From the NCBI RefSeq assembly GCF_042680125.1, contig NZ_JBHTNY010000009.1: DNA of 64,000 bases, one strand, 5' to 3'. This stretch comes from Robinsoniella peoriensis (GTDB lineage Bacteria > Bacillota > Clostridia > Lachnospirales > Lachnospiraceae). Under the pieces are notes generated by a model. The model was not told where the DNA came from, made no database searches, and saw only the letters and a list, made by a program, of their open reading frames with translations. Shown one piece after another: positions 33,008-42,592 of this stretch (its first letter is position 1; each line of letters opens with the position of its first letter). Made by a program: the position numbers and the translations under genes.

Positions 33008-33166
33008 TTATGCTACAGGTTTTACACGATCATGCGTTATGTTCAACGTGCCATCGGTATTTACGGTGATGCGAGTAACGCAATCTTTTATCTGAATTTC
33101 AAACAGACGTTGATCGCTGCTCATATCGCCGATGCGTTTTTTATTCAGGTTTCTTACTTCGGTCAT
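33008..33166 (-). CDS. Small conserved protein of Tn1549-like elements
   Basis: The 52-residue protein begins MTEVRNLNKKRIGDMSSD and ends DGTLNITHDRVKPVA, a pattern I know from small genes just upstream of the sigma-like gene in Tn1549-type elements. The start is set by a GGAGGG site; a longer frame from 33220 is open but has none. No known function. Confidence 0.65.
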   Translation of the reverse strand: MTEVRNLNKKRIGDMSSDQRLFEIQIKDCVTRITVNTDGTLNITHDRVKPVA

Positions 33167-33376
33167 AGAAATACTTCCCTCCCCTCGACTGATTTGTGAG
33201 TGTTCAGGCATATAAAGCAAAAGCTGTTATCGCCTTACGCAATAACAGCATACTAATTTATGGGACAAGCTTGGAGGTGTGGGAATAGCTTTCCGATAGA
33301 GTGCGAGTAGCGAATTTTTAATATTGTACCAAGTTCATGCATGAAGTCTAAACATGTAAAGCCAATATCAGCGTTA

Positions 33377-33417
33377 ATCAAGTTAACCTTGATATCAGTC
33401 TCAAAACGTGATAAAAT
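33377..33417 (+). promoter_or_regulatory. Promoter and operator of the defence operon
   Basis: TTGATA (33389-33394) and TAAAAT (33412-33417) are 17 bases apart. The dyad ATCAAG-TTAAC-CTTGAT (33377-33393) covers the -35 box, where a bound XRE dimer would block RNA polymerase. The XRE gene is the first gene downstream. Confidence 0.65.
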
Positions 33418-33463
33418 ATTCCAAATAGGCTATTTGAGGGCAAAGCTCTTTGGAGGAGATATT

Positions 33464-33676
33464 ATGGCGTTCAGCTACAATAAGCTATGGAAAATACTGA
33501 TAGATAGAAAAATGATGAAAAAAGATTTGATGGCTATGACGGGCTTAACTACAACTACTATGGCAAAGTTAGGCAAAGAACTGCCGGTCAGCATGGACGT
33601 TTTGGCGCGCATATGTAAGGCTCTCAGATGTAATATTGGGGATATCGTCGATTACATTGATGAAGAAAATAAATAG
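33464..33676 (+). CDS. XRE-type regulator heading the defence operon
   Basis: The 70-residue protein is a single Cro/C1-like helix-turn-helix domain (MKKDLMAMTGLTTTTMAKLG, then LARICKALRCNIGDIVDYI). I begin at the ATG behind TTTGGAGGAGATATT; a frame from 33341 is open but runs across the promoter. Small XRE proteins of this type sit in front of restriction-modification and other defence genes and keep their expression low. The dyad over the -35 box is its likely binding site. Confidence 0.85.
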   Translation: MAFSYNKLWKILIDRKMMKKDLMAMTGLTTTTMAKLGKELPVSMDVLARICKALRCNIGDIVDYIDEENK

Positions 33677-33708
33677 GATACAGTTCAGTTTGAATGGAGG
33701 GTTTCGGC

Positions 33709-35145
33709 ATGAGGTTATGTTTTGGCTCATATTTAGCGATTCTTGTTCCGTGCAAGGCAGTTAATATTGATAATAAGCAGTTGTGCGAAGCACTTCTTCA
33801 TTCTGTTGCCCCCAATTATGAGTTTACCTTTTCAGGGCAGGAAAATGCAGATCGTGTCAGAGAAGATGCCACATCAAAATTACTGCGGTGTGAACAAAAC
33901 CTCTCAAAAGATATTACTGGGCCAGCCCGCAACGCCGTTCCACAAGAAGTAGCCAGCTACTTTAAGAACAATGTCATCAATCTGTTGGACAGTAATTTAT
34001 CCAAGCAGATAATCCTGGCGCTTAAAGACATGATTGGTAATGATTTTCCTGAAAAAGATGGGAAGAAAATACATGGTATTTACGATGATACGAAAGTCGA
34101 ACTGGTCAATGGCATAACAAAAAAAGAATTGGCATCCCAAACCGAATTCTGTTTTCATTCGTTTTTGGCCGGAGTCTTTTTATATGTTGTCACAAACACT
34201 ACGAACCGAAGCGGCAAAAAGACGATTCGGTCTGTTACACAAGAGTATGTTCTTTCCTTCACATCTCGGATTGAAGAAATAACGCTCCTTGAGGATAATG
34301 TGTCAGATCGGATCTGCACTTATGATTATAGAAACGGAAAGACCGATACAGAATTCGCCGAAGGTGTCGCAGAGTATGTGATAGACAAAATCAAGCAATT
34401 ACCTCAGCCATCAAAACAGGACGATTCCCTGCTTGTTACTCTGCTGTCAGAAGCTAATGGTAAGTGTTTATATTGCGGTGGTTATCTTGGAATTCCCAAG
34501 CGAGGGAAGATTCCGGTTAAAAACTGTGAAATTGTCTATTTGAAGCAGTTACCAGATGAAGCGGACAGCTATGAAAATGCGGTAGCATTATGTACAAACG
34601 AATGTGCTCCTCTTGTTCCGGCGATGTCATCTGATGAAATAGCAGAGTTGCTTGAAAAAAAACACCGTTGCGCGGATATTCAGGCATTTCTTGACAGAAT
34701 ATCCGGCATTAAGTTTCAGGATGAAATAGAGACCGTTCTGCGAGAAGTTCATAAGACAAAGAACGCGCAAGGACTGGAGCCAACAGATATCAAAGATTTG
34801 GTTGAGATTGATCGTAAGATTCACGAACCTTTCCTGAAGGACAAGATTAATGCGAGTATGGCTCGCTTATATAAAACTGTAAAAAACACTTGCTCCCGTC
34901 TTGAACAGGAAATTGGATTTGACACGAATATGTTTGGGGAGTTAATGAAATCCGCTTATAAGCTGCTCGAAAGTGGAATACAGCAAAAATCAGATATCAT
35001 CGATCCACAGGAATACATAGCAGATCTCTTAGTTGAAAAACTATTTTCACAAGTTGGACAGAGACATAGAGACGCCTGTGAGATCATTGTTGGATATTTA
35101 GTGAAAAGGTGTGATTTGTTCAATGAAAATACCAAGCAAAGTTAA
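33709..35145 (+). CDS. Putative ABC-three-component effector with a Cys4/HNH-like centre
   Basis: The 478-residue protein has an N-terminal helical half (MRLCFGSYLAILVPCK start) and a zinc-finger/HNH-like centre: Cys253-x2-Cys256 and Cys295-x3-Cys299 frame a NCEIVYL segment and YENAVALCTNEC. HNH nucleases normally carry a histidine where this protein has Glu-Ile. The helical C-terminus resembles domains found in effectors of ABC-three-component systems. It precedes a small middle-component gene and a DUF2326-type ATPase, so it probably serves as the effector of that trio. Nuclease activity is uncertain because of the missing His. I chose the ATG behind GGAGGGTTTCGGC. Confidence 0.6.
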   Translation: MRLCFGSYLAILVPCKAVNIDNKQLCEALLHSVAPNYEFTFSGQENADRVREDATSKLLRCEQNLSKDITGPARNAVPQEVASYFKNNVINLLDSNLSKQIILALKDMIGNDFPEKDGKKIHGIYDDTKVELVNGITKKELASQTEFCFHSFLAGVFLYVVTNTTNRSGKKTIRSVTQEYVLSFTSRIEEITLLEDNVSDRICTYDYRNGKTDTEFAEGVAEYVIDKIKQLPQPSKQDDSLLVTLLSEANGKCLYCGGYLGIPKRGKIPVKNCEIVYLKQLPDEADSYENAVALCTNECAPLVPAMSSDEIAELLEKKHRCADIQAFLDRISGIKFQDEIETVLREVHKTKNAQGLEPTDIKDLVEIDRKIHEPFLKDKINASMARLYKTVKNTCSRLEQEIGFDTNMFGELMKSAYKLLESGIQQKSDIIDPQEYIADLLVEKLFSQVGQRHRDACEIIVGYLVKRCDLFNENTKQS

Positions 35146-35371
35146 TTCTTTCTCCGATAGCGTCATTGCTCTCTTTGCGCCTATCTTGGAGAAATTAGAG
35201 GAGCGGGATATGACCCCGCATGAACTGCTCGAAGCGACACGGACAAAGGTATCGGAAATAAGCATATTTCTTGATGCTCTTGATTGTTTGTATAAACTTG
35301 GGCAAATAGAAATACCTGATGGGACGGAGGTACTCCACTATGTTAAAGCGGATAACATGCGAGAAGTTTAA
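35123..35371 (+). CDS. ABC-three-component middle protein (MC-type)
   Basis: The 82-residue protein (MKIPSKVNSFSDSVIALFAP, then a helix-turn-helix-like VSEISIFLDALDCLYKLGQI) has the size and winged-helix look of the small middle component that bridges effector and ATPase in ABC-three-component systems. Its start lies within the 3' end of the effector gene and its end overlaps the ATPase gene by 32 bases, so all three are translationally coupled. Assignment rests on context and general pattern. Confidence 0.65.
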   Translation: MKIPSKVNSFSDSVIALFAPILEKLEERDMTPHELLEATRTKVSEISIFLDALDCLYKLGQIEIPDGTEVLHYVKADNMREV

Positions 35372-37043
35372 AACTCAGCCGGAGGATTTCCGGCCTGGGC
35401 TTAACGTCATCCTTGGCAGTTCGGATGGCAGCAACGCTATTGGCAAGTCCACTTTTCTGCTGATACTGGATTTTGTATTTGGAGGGGATAACTACCCAAA
35501 ATCCGCAAAGGATGTGATCACTCATCTTGATCACCACACGATAAACTTCATCTTTGAATTTGATGGCTTTTCCTACTTTTTTTCTCGAAGCACAAGCCGC
35601 CCGTCCGTGGTGAATCGCTGCGACAGCCAGTTCCATGTCATTGAGGAAATGAGTGTGCCGAACTATCGCAAATGGCTGTTCCACGAGTATAGAATACTTC
35701 TGAGGGGTATTACTTTTGATGAAATTGTAGAAAGATTCTTCCGTATTTACGGCCATGGAAGCCATAATGAACACAAGCCTCTGCAAAGCGAGCGCGAATC
35801 AATGGCAACGGCTGTCGAGTACCTTATGAAATTATTGGATAAGTTTGAAGCCATCCAGGATCTGAAGACCGCCGAAGAAAGCTATGGCATCAAGCCAAGC
35901 AAACAAGCGGAACGTTCCATATCGGATATCACGGCTGATATTGGCGAGAATAAAGATAAAATAGAAAGTCTGGAAAAGCGCCGGGAGAGGCTGTGCAGGC
36001 AAAATGAAGAGGCCAACCTGCGCGCTTTGGGTATTGATCCGCAGCAAGCGGAGCGGCTTGCTGAAATTAAGAGTGAGTTGGGTAAACTGAGCCGCCGGAA
36101 GAGTCGTTTGATATCCCAGCTTAATGCAGTCCGCAACAACATGCCTGGTAATGACGGAGTGCTAAAAAAAGACTTTTCGGCGCTGCTCCATTTTTTCCCT
36201 GATGCTAAAATTGATGCTTTTACTGATGTCGAAGCTTTCCATGCTAAGATCAACGGTTTTCTTCGTGCTGACATTGAGGAAGAAATTGCACGGCTGACGC
36301 CGCAAATTGAATACATAGATGCTGATATTGCAAACTATGAGAAGCAAATCGAGGGTTCAGGAGTCGCCAAATCTCTCTCGCAATCCATTCTTACTCAGTA
36401 CGCCCGTGTGTCACGGGAAATAGAAAAACTGGTGGAAGAAAACGAAGCACTGCAAGGCGAAATGGAGCAAATGGAAAAGCGCAAGGAGATCGAACATCTG
36501 CTGGCGAATCTCCGTAAGCGGCAGGAAGAAGCTCTCGCCGCTGCTCAGGATGAAGTGAACGCTGAAATGAAGCGAATTAATGATATTATTACCGGCGGTG
36601 ACAGAACCGCACCAGAATTGACGCTAAAACCGGACAAGACCTTTGAGTTTGAAACCCCCGATGATAAGAGTGAAGGAACAGCGTTTAAGAGTCTTGTGGT
36701 ATACGATCTGAGTATGCTCGCTTTAACTCCGCTCCCTGTTCTGATTCATGATTCAAGCATCGTTAAGCGTATAGAGGATGCCGATTTTGAACAGATACTT
36801 GGTTTGTATCAGAAAAGCGGTGAAAGCGGCAAGCAAGTGTTCATCGCATTTGATAAGGCAGATACTTATACACCAAATACATACAAAATCGTTGATAAGG
36901 CGTCAGTTCTCCGCCTGTCCGTGGGTAATGAATTGTTTGGCAAGTCTTGGAGTCGGCAAAATGCTGTACCAGAGACGGAGCCCATTTCCAGAGCAGATGC
37001 CGAAGATAAAGCAAAAACAGAACAGCGAAACGATGAAGAATAA
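35340..37043 (+). CDS. SMC/Rad50-like ATPase (DUF2326 type)
   Basis: The 567-residue ATPase has Walker A GSSDGSNAIGKST (residues 26-38), long coiled coils (about 170-430 with interruptions) and a C-terminal DUF2326-like half with LPVLIHDSSIVKRIED, where Asp stands at the Walker B/D-loop region. Such ATPases sense or translocate on DNA in ABC-three-component defence modules. The start behind GGAGG at 35325-35329 removes seven residues from the longest frame. It is followed 14 bases later by the type III methylase gene. Confidence 0.82.
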   Translation: MLKRITCEKFKTQPEDFRPGLNVILGSSDGSNAIGKSTFLLILDFVFGGDNYPKSAKDVITHLDHHTINFIFEFDGFSYFFSRSTSRPSVVNRCDSQFHVIEEMSVPNYRKWLFHEYRILLRGITFDEIVERFFRIYGHGSHNEHKPLQSERESMATAVEYLMKLLDKFEAIQDLKTAEESYGIKPSKQAERSISDITADIGENKDKIESLEKRRERLCRQNEEANLRALGIDPQQAERLAEIKSELGKLSRRKSRLISQLNAVRNNMPGNDGVLKKDFSALLHFFPDAKIDAFTDVEAFHAKINGFLRADIEEEIARLTPQIEYIDADIANYEKQIEGSGVAKSLSQSILTQYARVSREIEKLVEENEALQGEMEQMEKRKEIEHLLANLRKRQEEALAAAQDEVNAEMKRINDIITGGDRTAPELTLKPDKTFEFETPDDKSEGTAFKSLVVYDLSMLALTPLPVLIHDSSIVKRIEDADFEQILGLYQKSGESGKQVFIAFDKADTYTPNTYKIVDKASVLRLSVGNELFGKSWSRQNAVPETEPISRADAEDKAKTEQRNDEE

Positions 37044-37057
37044 GGAGATAAAAGCAC

Positions 37058-39409
37058 ATGGCGGCTATTAAAGACCTATTACAGCAAATTACTGACCCAA
37101 TGCTGCGTGAACGGTTGACGGAGGAAGTAACCCGCATCAGTAAAAATAAAAAGTTCGGTCTGGTATTTGAGGAACATGTCCCTGAATGCACTCCCCTCTA
37201 TGGCGTGCCCATAAGGTGCGATTCGACCGTTGCACGCAAGACAGGAAAACTAAACCAAATTTACATAGTAAAAAAAATTGACGGCAAAACTGCCGTCTGT
37301 GAGGATAAAGTATCGTCAGAAATAACAACCATATCTTTATGCGATCTGGTTGCTGTGGCACAGTTTGGCGATCCTATTTTTCCTTCGCTCGAACCCATTG
37401 CTAAAGTGGAAAATTCGCCGAATGACAGCCTCTGGCACACGATTATTGAAGCGGATAACTACCATGCTCTTCAGCTTTTGGAGTACCTTTACGAAGGACA
37501 AGTGGATTGCATATACATAGACCCGCCCTATAACACAGGGGCAAGGGACTGGAAATATAACAACGACTATGTGGATTCCAATGATGCTTACAGGCATAGC
37601 AAATGGCTTTCGATGATGAAGAAACGTCTATTGATTGCGAAACGTCTTTTAAAAGAAACAGGTATACTGATTATTACAATAGATGATAACGAATTATCTC
37701 ACTTAGACTGTATATTGATGAGTATGTTTCCAGAATATGATCGGTTTATTGTTACTATTGAACACAGTAAACGCGGAAGACGCGGCAAAAACATGGCTAA
37801 ATCAAATGAGTATGGACTTTTTTTGGTTAGACATGGTCTGGATATTATTTGTCAAGAAACTGCAATAGGTCTTGGCGGGGAAGTTCGAAATCTAAGACGC
37901 ACAGGCTCAGGCTCCCTCAGAACACAACGGCATAAGAAATTTTATCCAATATATATTGATACTAATAAGCAATGTGTAGTTGAGATAGGCGAGTATCTTC
38001 CACTTGATCAGGAGCCATCTTACGATGTTCCTAATGATGTCAAGAAAAGGTTCCCTGACAGTTCATTAAGTGTAATTTGGCCTTTCGATGAAGATGGGGT
38101 ACAGAAAAATTGGCATTATGCAGCACCAAGGGCAAAAGACGAACTTAAGCTGGGGAAACTCTCTGTACGGGAACAGAAATACGGCTGGCAAGTGTACTAC
38201 CAACTTAGGGAAAGGAATTCAAAAAAATATAAAACTGTGTGGACTGGTTCCCATCTTGATGCAAGTACCCATGGGACAGAACTTCTCACTAAAATATTAA
38301 ATCGGGGACAAGCATTTGATTTTCCGAAATCTCTATATGCTGTTTTGCAATGCCTATATGCTTCTGTTAAGGATAATCCCAGCGCTCTTATTGTTGACTT
38401 TTTCGCCGGTAGTGGAACGACTCTTCATGCTGTTAATCTGCTGAACGCTGAGGACAATGGAAAACGGCGATGCATCCTTGTAACAAACAACGAAGTCTCT
38501 GAAGCCGAAGCCCAACTATTGACTGAACGTGGATACCAGCCGGGTGATCCAGAATGGGAAAAGCACGGCATTTGCCGTTCGGTGACTTGGCCGCGCACGG
38601 AGTACAGCATCCTCGGCAAACGGGCTGATGGTACGGTGCTTTCAGGCGAATATTTTACAAACCAAACAACGACAAAAGAAGTCAATCGCTCGTTCTATCA
38701 GCTTGGCTTTGTTGAAAATCCTGCATCACTTACCCCTGCTGCGAAAAAGCAGATTGTTGCTCTCATCGGTAAGGATAAGCTGCCGCAGTCTCTCGTGAAA
38801 GCAGACAGCTGTTTCATTGTATCAGAAAAGCATACAGCGTCCGTGTTGTTTGACCCTGATGCTGCTGATGAATGGCTCAATGTCCTTGAAGATCAGGAGC
38901 ATATAACCGATTTCTATATCGTGGCAAAAGACAGCCGAACATATAATAACATCAGACAAAAGGTCGTGGACCTTCTCGGTACGGTCACGGTAACCGAACC
39001 TCTGAAGCGCCCGATGAGCGAAGGTTTCGCCGCTAATGTAGAATACTTCAAGCTTGGCTTTCTTGACAAAAACAGCGTGTCGCTCGGTCAGCAATTCGCC
39101 GAGATTCTTCCCTTGCTATGGCTGAAAGCTGGAGCGATTGGCAAGCGCCCCGAGCTGGACAGTGCGGAACTGCCGAATATGTTGATTTTGCCGCAGAACT
39201 CTTTTGCAGTTCTCCTTGATGAAGACTGCTACGGTAAATTTGCCGAGGCTTTGCTGGAAACGAAAAATATTGGTACGGTATATTTTGTTACAAACTCTGA
39301 GGAAGCGTTCAGAGAGATGTCGGATGGTATTGGGATCGAGCAAACTTATCAGCTATACCGCGACTATATTGATAATTTCGTAATCGGGAGCAGGAGGAAT
39401 AATCTATGA
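37058..39409 (+). CDS. Type III restriction-modification DNA methyltransferase (Mod)
   Basis: The 783-residue protein is a beta-class N6-adenine or N4-cytosine methylase: motif IV DPPY at 155-158 comes before motif I FAGSGTT at 449-455, with a long target-recognition region between (about 210-420). It has an N-terminal extension of about 120 residues and a C-terminal Mod extension. It should methylate the recognition site and serve as the DNA-binding subunit of Res. Its stop overlaps the Res gene start (ATGAG), so the two are coupled. A GGAG site precedes the ATG. Confidence 0.92.
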   Translation: MAAIKDLLQQITDPMLRERLTEEVTRISKNKKFGLVFEEHVPECTPLYGVPIRCDSTVARKTGKLNQIYIVKKIDGKTAVCEDKVSSEITTISLCDLVAVAQFGDPIFPSLEPIAKVENSPNDSLWHTIIEADNYHALQLLEYLYEGQVDCIYIDPPYNTGARDWKYNNDYVDSNDAYRHSKWLSMMKKRLLIAKRLLKETGILIITIDDNELSHLDCILMSMFPEYDRFIVTIEHSKRGRRGKNMAKSNEYGLFLVRHGLDIICQETAIGLGGEVRNLRRTGSGSLRTQRHKKFYPIYIDTNKQCVVEIGEYLPLDQEPSYDVPNDVKKRFPDSSLSVIWPFDEDGVQKNWHYAAPRAKDELKLGKLSVREQKYGWQVYYQLRERNSKKYKTVWTGSHLDASTHGTELLTKILNRGQAFDFPKSLYAVLQCLYASVKDNPSALIVDFFAGSGTTLHAVNLLNAEDNGKRRCILVTNNEVSEAEAQLLTERGYQPGDPEWEKHGICRSVTWPRTEYSILGKRADGTVLSGEYFTNQTTTKEVNRSFYQLGFVENPASLTPAAKKQIVALIGKDKLPQSLVKADSCFIVSEKHTASVLFDPDAADEWLNVLEDQEHITDFYIVAKDSRTYNNIRQKVVDLLGTVTVTEPLKRPMSEGFAANVEYFKLGFLDKNSVSLGQQFAEILPLLWLKAGAIGKRPELDSAELPNMLILPQNSFAVLLDEDCYGKFAEALLETKNIGTVYFVTNSEEAFREMSDGIGIEQTYQLYRDYIDNFVIGSRRNNL

Positions 39410-41925
39410 GAGCAACGTTATTTCCGTTTCAAGAATCGGCACTTGCCGACTTGCACGAGAAGATAAAAAAAGCACATGCCTATTGGAGTGAAAAAGATCC
39501 TCAGGTCATTTCGTTTACTGCTCCCACAGGTGCCGGTAAGACAATTATTATGACCGCTTTATTTGAAGATATTATCTTCGGCCATGCCTATGGAGTAGCG
39601 GAGCCGGATTCTGTTTTCGTTTGGCTTTCGGATATGCCGGAACTCAATGAGCAGACACGTTTGAAAATTGAAAGCAAATCGGAAAAATTTCGCACAAGGG
39701 ACATTCGGGTAATTGACTCGACTTTTGATGCAGAGTATTTTACCCCCGGCGGCATCTATTTTCTGAATACACAAAAGCTCGGTTCGGACAAGCTGCTCAC
39801 GCAGAAATCCAATTTGCGCGAATATACGATTTGGGAAACAATTGCAAATACTGCGGAGCGTCAGCCCAAGTCCTTTTTTGTTGTAATCGATGAAGCGCAT
39901 AGAGGAACATTTACATCCCCACAGGCCGAAAATAAAGCACAGTCTATCATGCAGAAATTTATTAAAGGAAGTAAAGAAGATGGTCTCCCTGTTATGCCTC
40001 TTATTATCGGAGTGACCGCTACGCCTCAACGGTTTCAAAAGCTTGTGGCCGATACGACATCTACTATACAAAAAGTTGTCGTTCCTCCTGAAGATGTGCG
40101 AGAATCCGGTCTTTTGAAAGACAGAGTTATTATTCACTTCCCCGACATTGCAATCGGTGCCGATATGACGATGTTTAAGGAAGCCGTTGCCAATTGGAAA
40201 AAGAAATGTGAACGATGGCAGTCTTATTGTGACCACGAGGAAATTAAGAAACCCGTCCGCCCTGTTCTTGTCATTCAGGTTGAGGATGGAAATGAACGGG
40301 AAATCACTCAAACAGATTTGGATTCCTGCATCTCCATACTTGAAGATGCGATCGGGCGCAGACTTCAAGCTGGAGAAGTTGTTCATACGTTTGATAAACA
40401 CGAGACCATTAAAAGGCATGGGCTGGATATACGCAGGGTGGATGCTTCCCGCATTGAAGAAGATGAAAAGGCTATCGTTGTGTTCTTTAAAATGAATCTT
40501 TCCACTGGCTGGGACTGCCCTCGTGCCGAAACAATGATGTCGTTCCGACACGCAAATGATTATACTTATATCGCTCAATTGCTCGGACGTATGATACGTA
40601 CCCCGCTTGCCCGTCGTGTGGAGTCTGATGCCGAACTGAACAATGTAGGTCTATTTCTTCCTTTTTTTGATGAAAAAACAGTCAAAATGGTGGAGCAGGC
40701 ATTGCGCGACAGTGAGGCAATTGTTCCTGCTGAAACCGGATCGCATAAGGAGCTCATCACCCTGAAACGTGATCCTGCATTTGCCGATGTATTTAGCGAT
40801 ATGAATTTAATAACCTATCGCATAGATTCCGCGAGGAAACAACCCGCACTCCGCAGACTGATTGCGCTTGCCCGTGCGCTAACGCAGGACATGATTGCCC
40901 CTGAAGCTCGAAAAAGCACACTGAAAAGGGTGCTTGATGAGTTTGAATCGGAAATAGCCGAATTGAAGAAAAGCGGCAAATTTGAAGAGATCTCTAAAGC
41001 TGTTACCGGCTTGGCGCTGCGAACGCTTACCATAGATTACGGCAGCGGCGCAGAAGGGACGACAGACAACATATCAGAAATTGTGGAGCTCTCAGAATTT
41101 GATATCAACAATCTCTTTGAACGGGCGGGAAAAGTGCTCGGCGAGGGTTTGCACAAGGAATATTGGGTCCGTCACGCTGTCCGTGATTTTAAGGATGTAA
41201 AAACAGAAATTATTGTGTTGACAAACGACAATGCAGCCATGGAGCGTCTTGAATCGTTTGCAGACAAGCTGTTCAACGAATTATATGACATGCATAAAAC
41301 AGCATTCCGAAAATTGAAAGAGGATCGTAGAGATGCTTACAAAAAGCTGGCTCTATCATCAACAACCCCAATTGCTCTTGACTGGGAACTGCCTCCAACC
41401 ATTGATTTTTTAATTGGCGAAGATGCTGTAATTCTGGAAAAGCACCTCTACATCCCTTCTGATGGTGGTGAATTCAAGGTAAGCCTGAATGACTGGGAAC
41501 TTGGTGTTATCAGGGAAGAAATGAAGGATGAAAAGGGTGCTGTAGCATGGCTCCGCAACCTTGACCGTAAAAGGTGGTCATTGGAAATTCCATACGAAGT
41601 GGACGGTGTGGTAACTTCGATGTTCCCTGACCTGATTGTTGTTCGAGCTGATGCACATGGATATGTTTTTGATGTACTGGAACCGCATGACTCAAGCCGT
41701 AAGGATAATTATCCGAAAGCCGTCGGATTGGCCAAGTTTGCAGAGAAGCACGGAGAGCATTTCGGACGTATTCAATTAATCCGCAAGGCAAAAGGAGCGG
41801 ATAAGCGAGATCACTTCTATCGCTTGGATATGGGAAAACTGAGCGTCAGAAATAGGGTCCGCGGTGTGACATCTAATGCCGAACTCGATAGAATCTTTAA
41901 TGAGGATGCACAAACAGAGGAATAA
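39406..41925 (+). CDS. Type III restriction endonuclease subunit (Res helicase)
   Basis: The 839-residue SF2 helicase has Walker A APTGAGKT (39-46), DEAH (162-165), VTATP, STGWDCPRAETM (motif V) and QLLGRMIRTP (motif VI). Near the C-terminus there is a PD-(D/E)XK-like stretch, FPDLIVVRA ... YVFDVLEPHD, in which the usual E-x-K is replaced by L-E-P-H, so cleavage chemistry may be altered or supplied by a neighbour. Together with Mod it would cut unmethylated DNA after long-range movement. The next gene encodes another PD-(D/E)XK-like protein. Confidence 0.9.
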   Translation: MRATLFPFQESALADLHEKIKKAHAYWSEKDPQVISFTAPTGAGKTIIMTALFEDIIFGHAYGVAEPDSVFVWLSDMPELNEQTRLKIESKSEKFRTRDIRVIDSTFDAEYFTPGGIYFLNTQKLGSDKLLTQKSNLREYTIWETIANTAERQPKSFFVVIDEAHRGTFTSPQAENKAQSIMQKFIKGSKEDGLPVMPLIIGVTATPQRFQKLVADTTSTIQKVVVPPEDVRESGLLKDRVIIHFPDIAIGADMTMFKEAVANWKKKCERWQSYCDHEEIKKPVRPVLVIQVEDGNEREITQTDLDSCISILEDAIGRRLQAGEVVHTFDKHETIKRHGLDIRRVDASRIEEDEKAIVVFFKMNLSTGWDCPRAETMMSFRHANDYTYIAQLLGRMIRTPLARRVESDAELNNVGLFLPFFDEKTVKMVEQALRDSEAIVPAETGSHKELITLKRDPAFADVFSDMNLITYRIDSARKQPALRRLIALARALTQDMIAPEARKSTLKRVLDEFESEIAELKKSGKFEEISKAVTGLALRTLTIDYGSGAEGTTDNISEIVELSEFDINNLFERAGKVLGEGLHKEYWVRHAVRDFKDVKTEIIVLTNDNAAMERLESFADKLFNELYDMHKTAFRKLKEDRRDAYKKLALSSTTPIALDWELPPTIDFLIGEDAVILEKHLYIPSDGGEFKVSLNDWELGVIREEMKDEKGAVAWLRNLDRKRWSLEIPYEVDGVVTSMFPDLIVVRADAHGYVFDVLEPHDSSRKDNYPKAVGLAKFAEKHGEHFGRIQLIRKAKGADKRDHFYRLDMGKLSVRNRVRGVTSNAELDRIFNEDAQTEE

Positions 41926-41947
41926 GCTTCAAGAAGGGGGAAACATC

Positions 41948-42559
41948 GTGGCTAATTGTGAATATCAATATCCGGCACTGACCGTGGAAAAAAAGCATGG
42001 TGACGAGTGTTTCCTTAACGGCTGCTGCTCCGCTCATCTTGTAGACTTTTGGAGATGGGCATACTCCGACCTGATGGGAAATACGGAGCGTGGCAAACTC
42101 GCCGAGTACATTGTTTCTCTGGCAATGCACTGTGCCAATGGTGTTAGCGAAGGCTGGAGAGCTTTTGACGTGTTGACACCCGAAGGAATAAAAATCGAAG
42201 TGAAAACCTCAGCCTATTTGCAGAGTTGGGCGCAAAAAAGGATATCCAATATTCGTTTTGACATCCGTGAAACTCTGGCTTGGGATTCGGTTACGAATAC
42301 TTATGCGGAAATTGCTATGCGCCAAGCGGACGTTTATGTGTTTTGCGTTCAAAACTGCAAAGAACAGAAGTTGGTAAACCCGCTTGACTTAGCACAGTGG
42401 GATTTTTACCCCATTACTACAGAAGCTCTGAACGCTGCCGTTAGCAATCAAAAATCAATAGGATTAAATACGTTACTGGCCCTTGGTGTCAAAAAGTGTT
42501 CTTTTACCGAATTGCGCGACACAGTAATTTCATTGGCTAAGACGCCGATTTACAGATAA
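41948..42559 (+). CDS. PD-(D/E)XK-like protein of the defence operon
   Basis: The 203-residue protein contains RGKLAEYIVSLAMHC followed by WRAFDVLTPEGIKIEVKTSA, an acidic residue then E-V-K, which is the metal-binding core of PD-(D/E)XK nucleases. I use the GTG 7 bases after AGGGGG; a frame opening at 41876 overlaps Res. It lies between Res and the DUF262 gene on the same strand. It may provide the cleavage activity that the degenerate Res C-terminus lacks, but it could also be a specificity or modulator protein. Confidence 0.65.
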   Translation: MANCEYQYPALTVEKKHGDECFLNGCCSAHLVDFWRWAYSDLMGNTERGKLAEYIVSLAMHCANGVSEGWRAFDVLTPEGIKIEVKTSAYLQSWAQKRISNIRFDIRETLAWDSVTNTYAEIAMRQADVYVFCVQNCKEQKLVNPLDLAQWDFYPITTEALNAAVSNQKSIGLNTLLALGVKKCSFTELRDTVISLAKTPIYR

Positions 42560-42592
42560 TAACAGACCAATAAAAAGATTTGGAGGTACTTT

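Noticed and set aside
39559..40578. 339-codon minus-strand frame within Res
   Set aside because: Despite its length it lies opposite conserved helicase motifs and has no recognisable domain.
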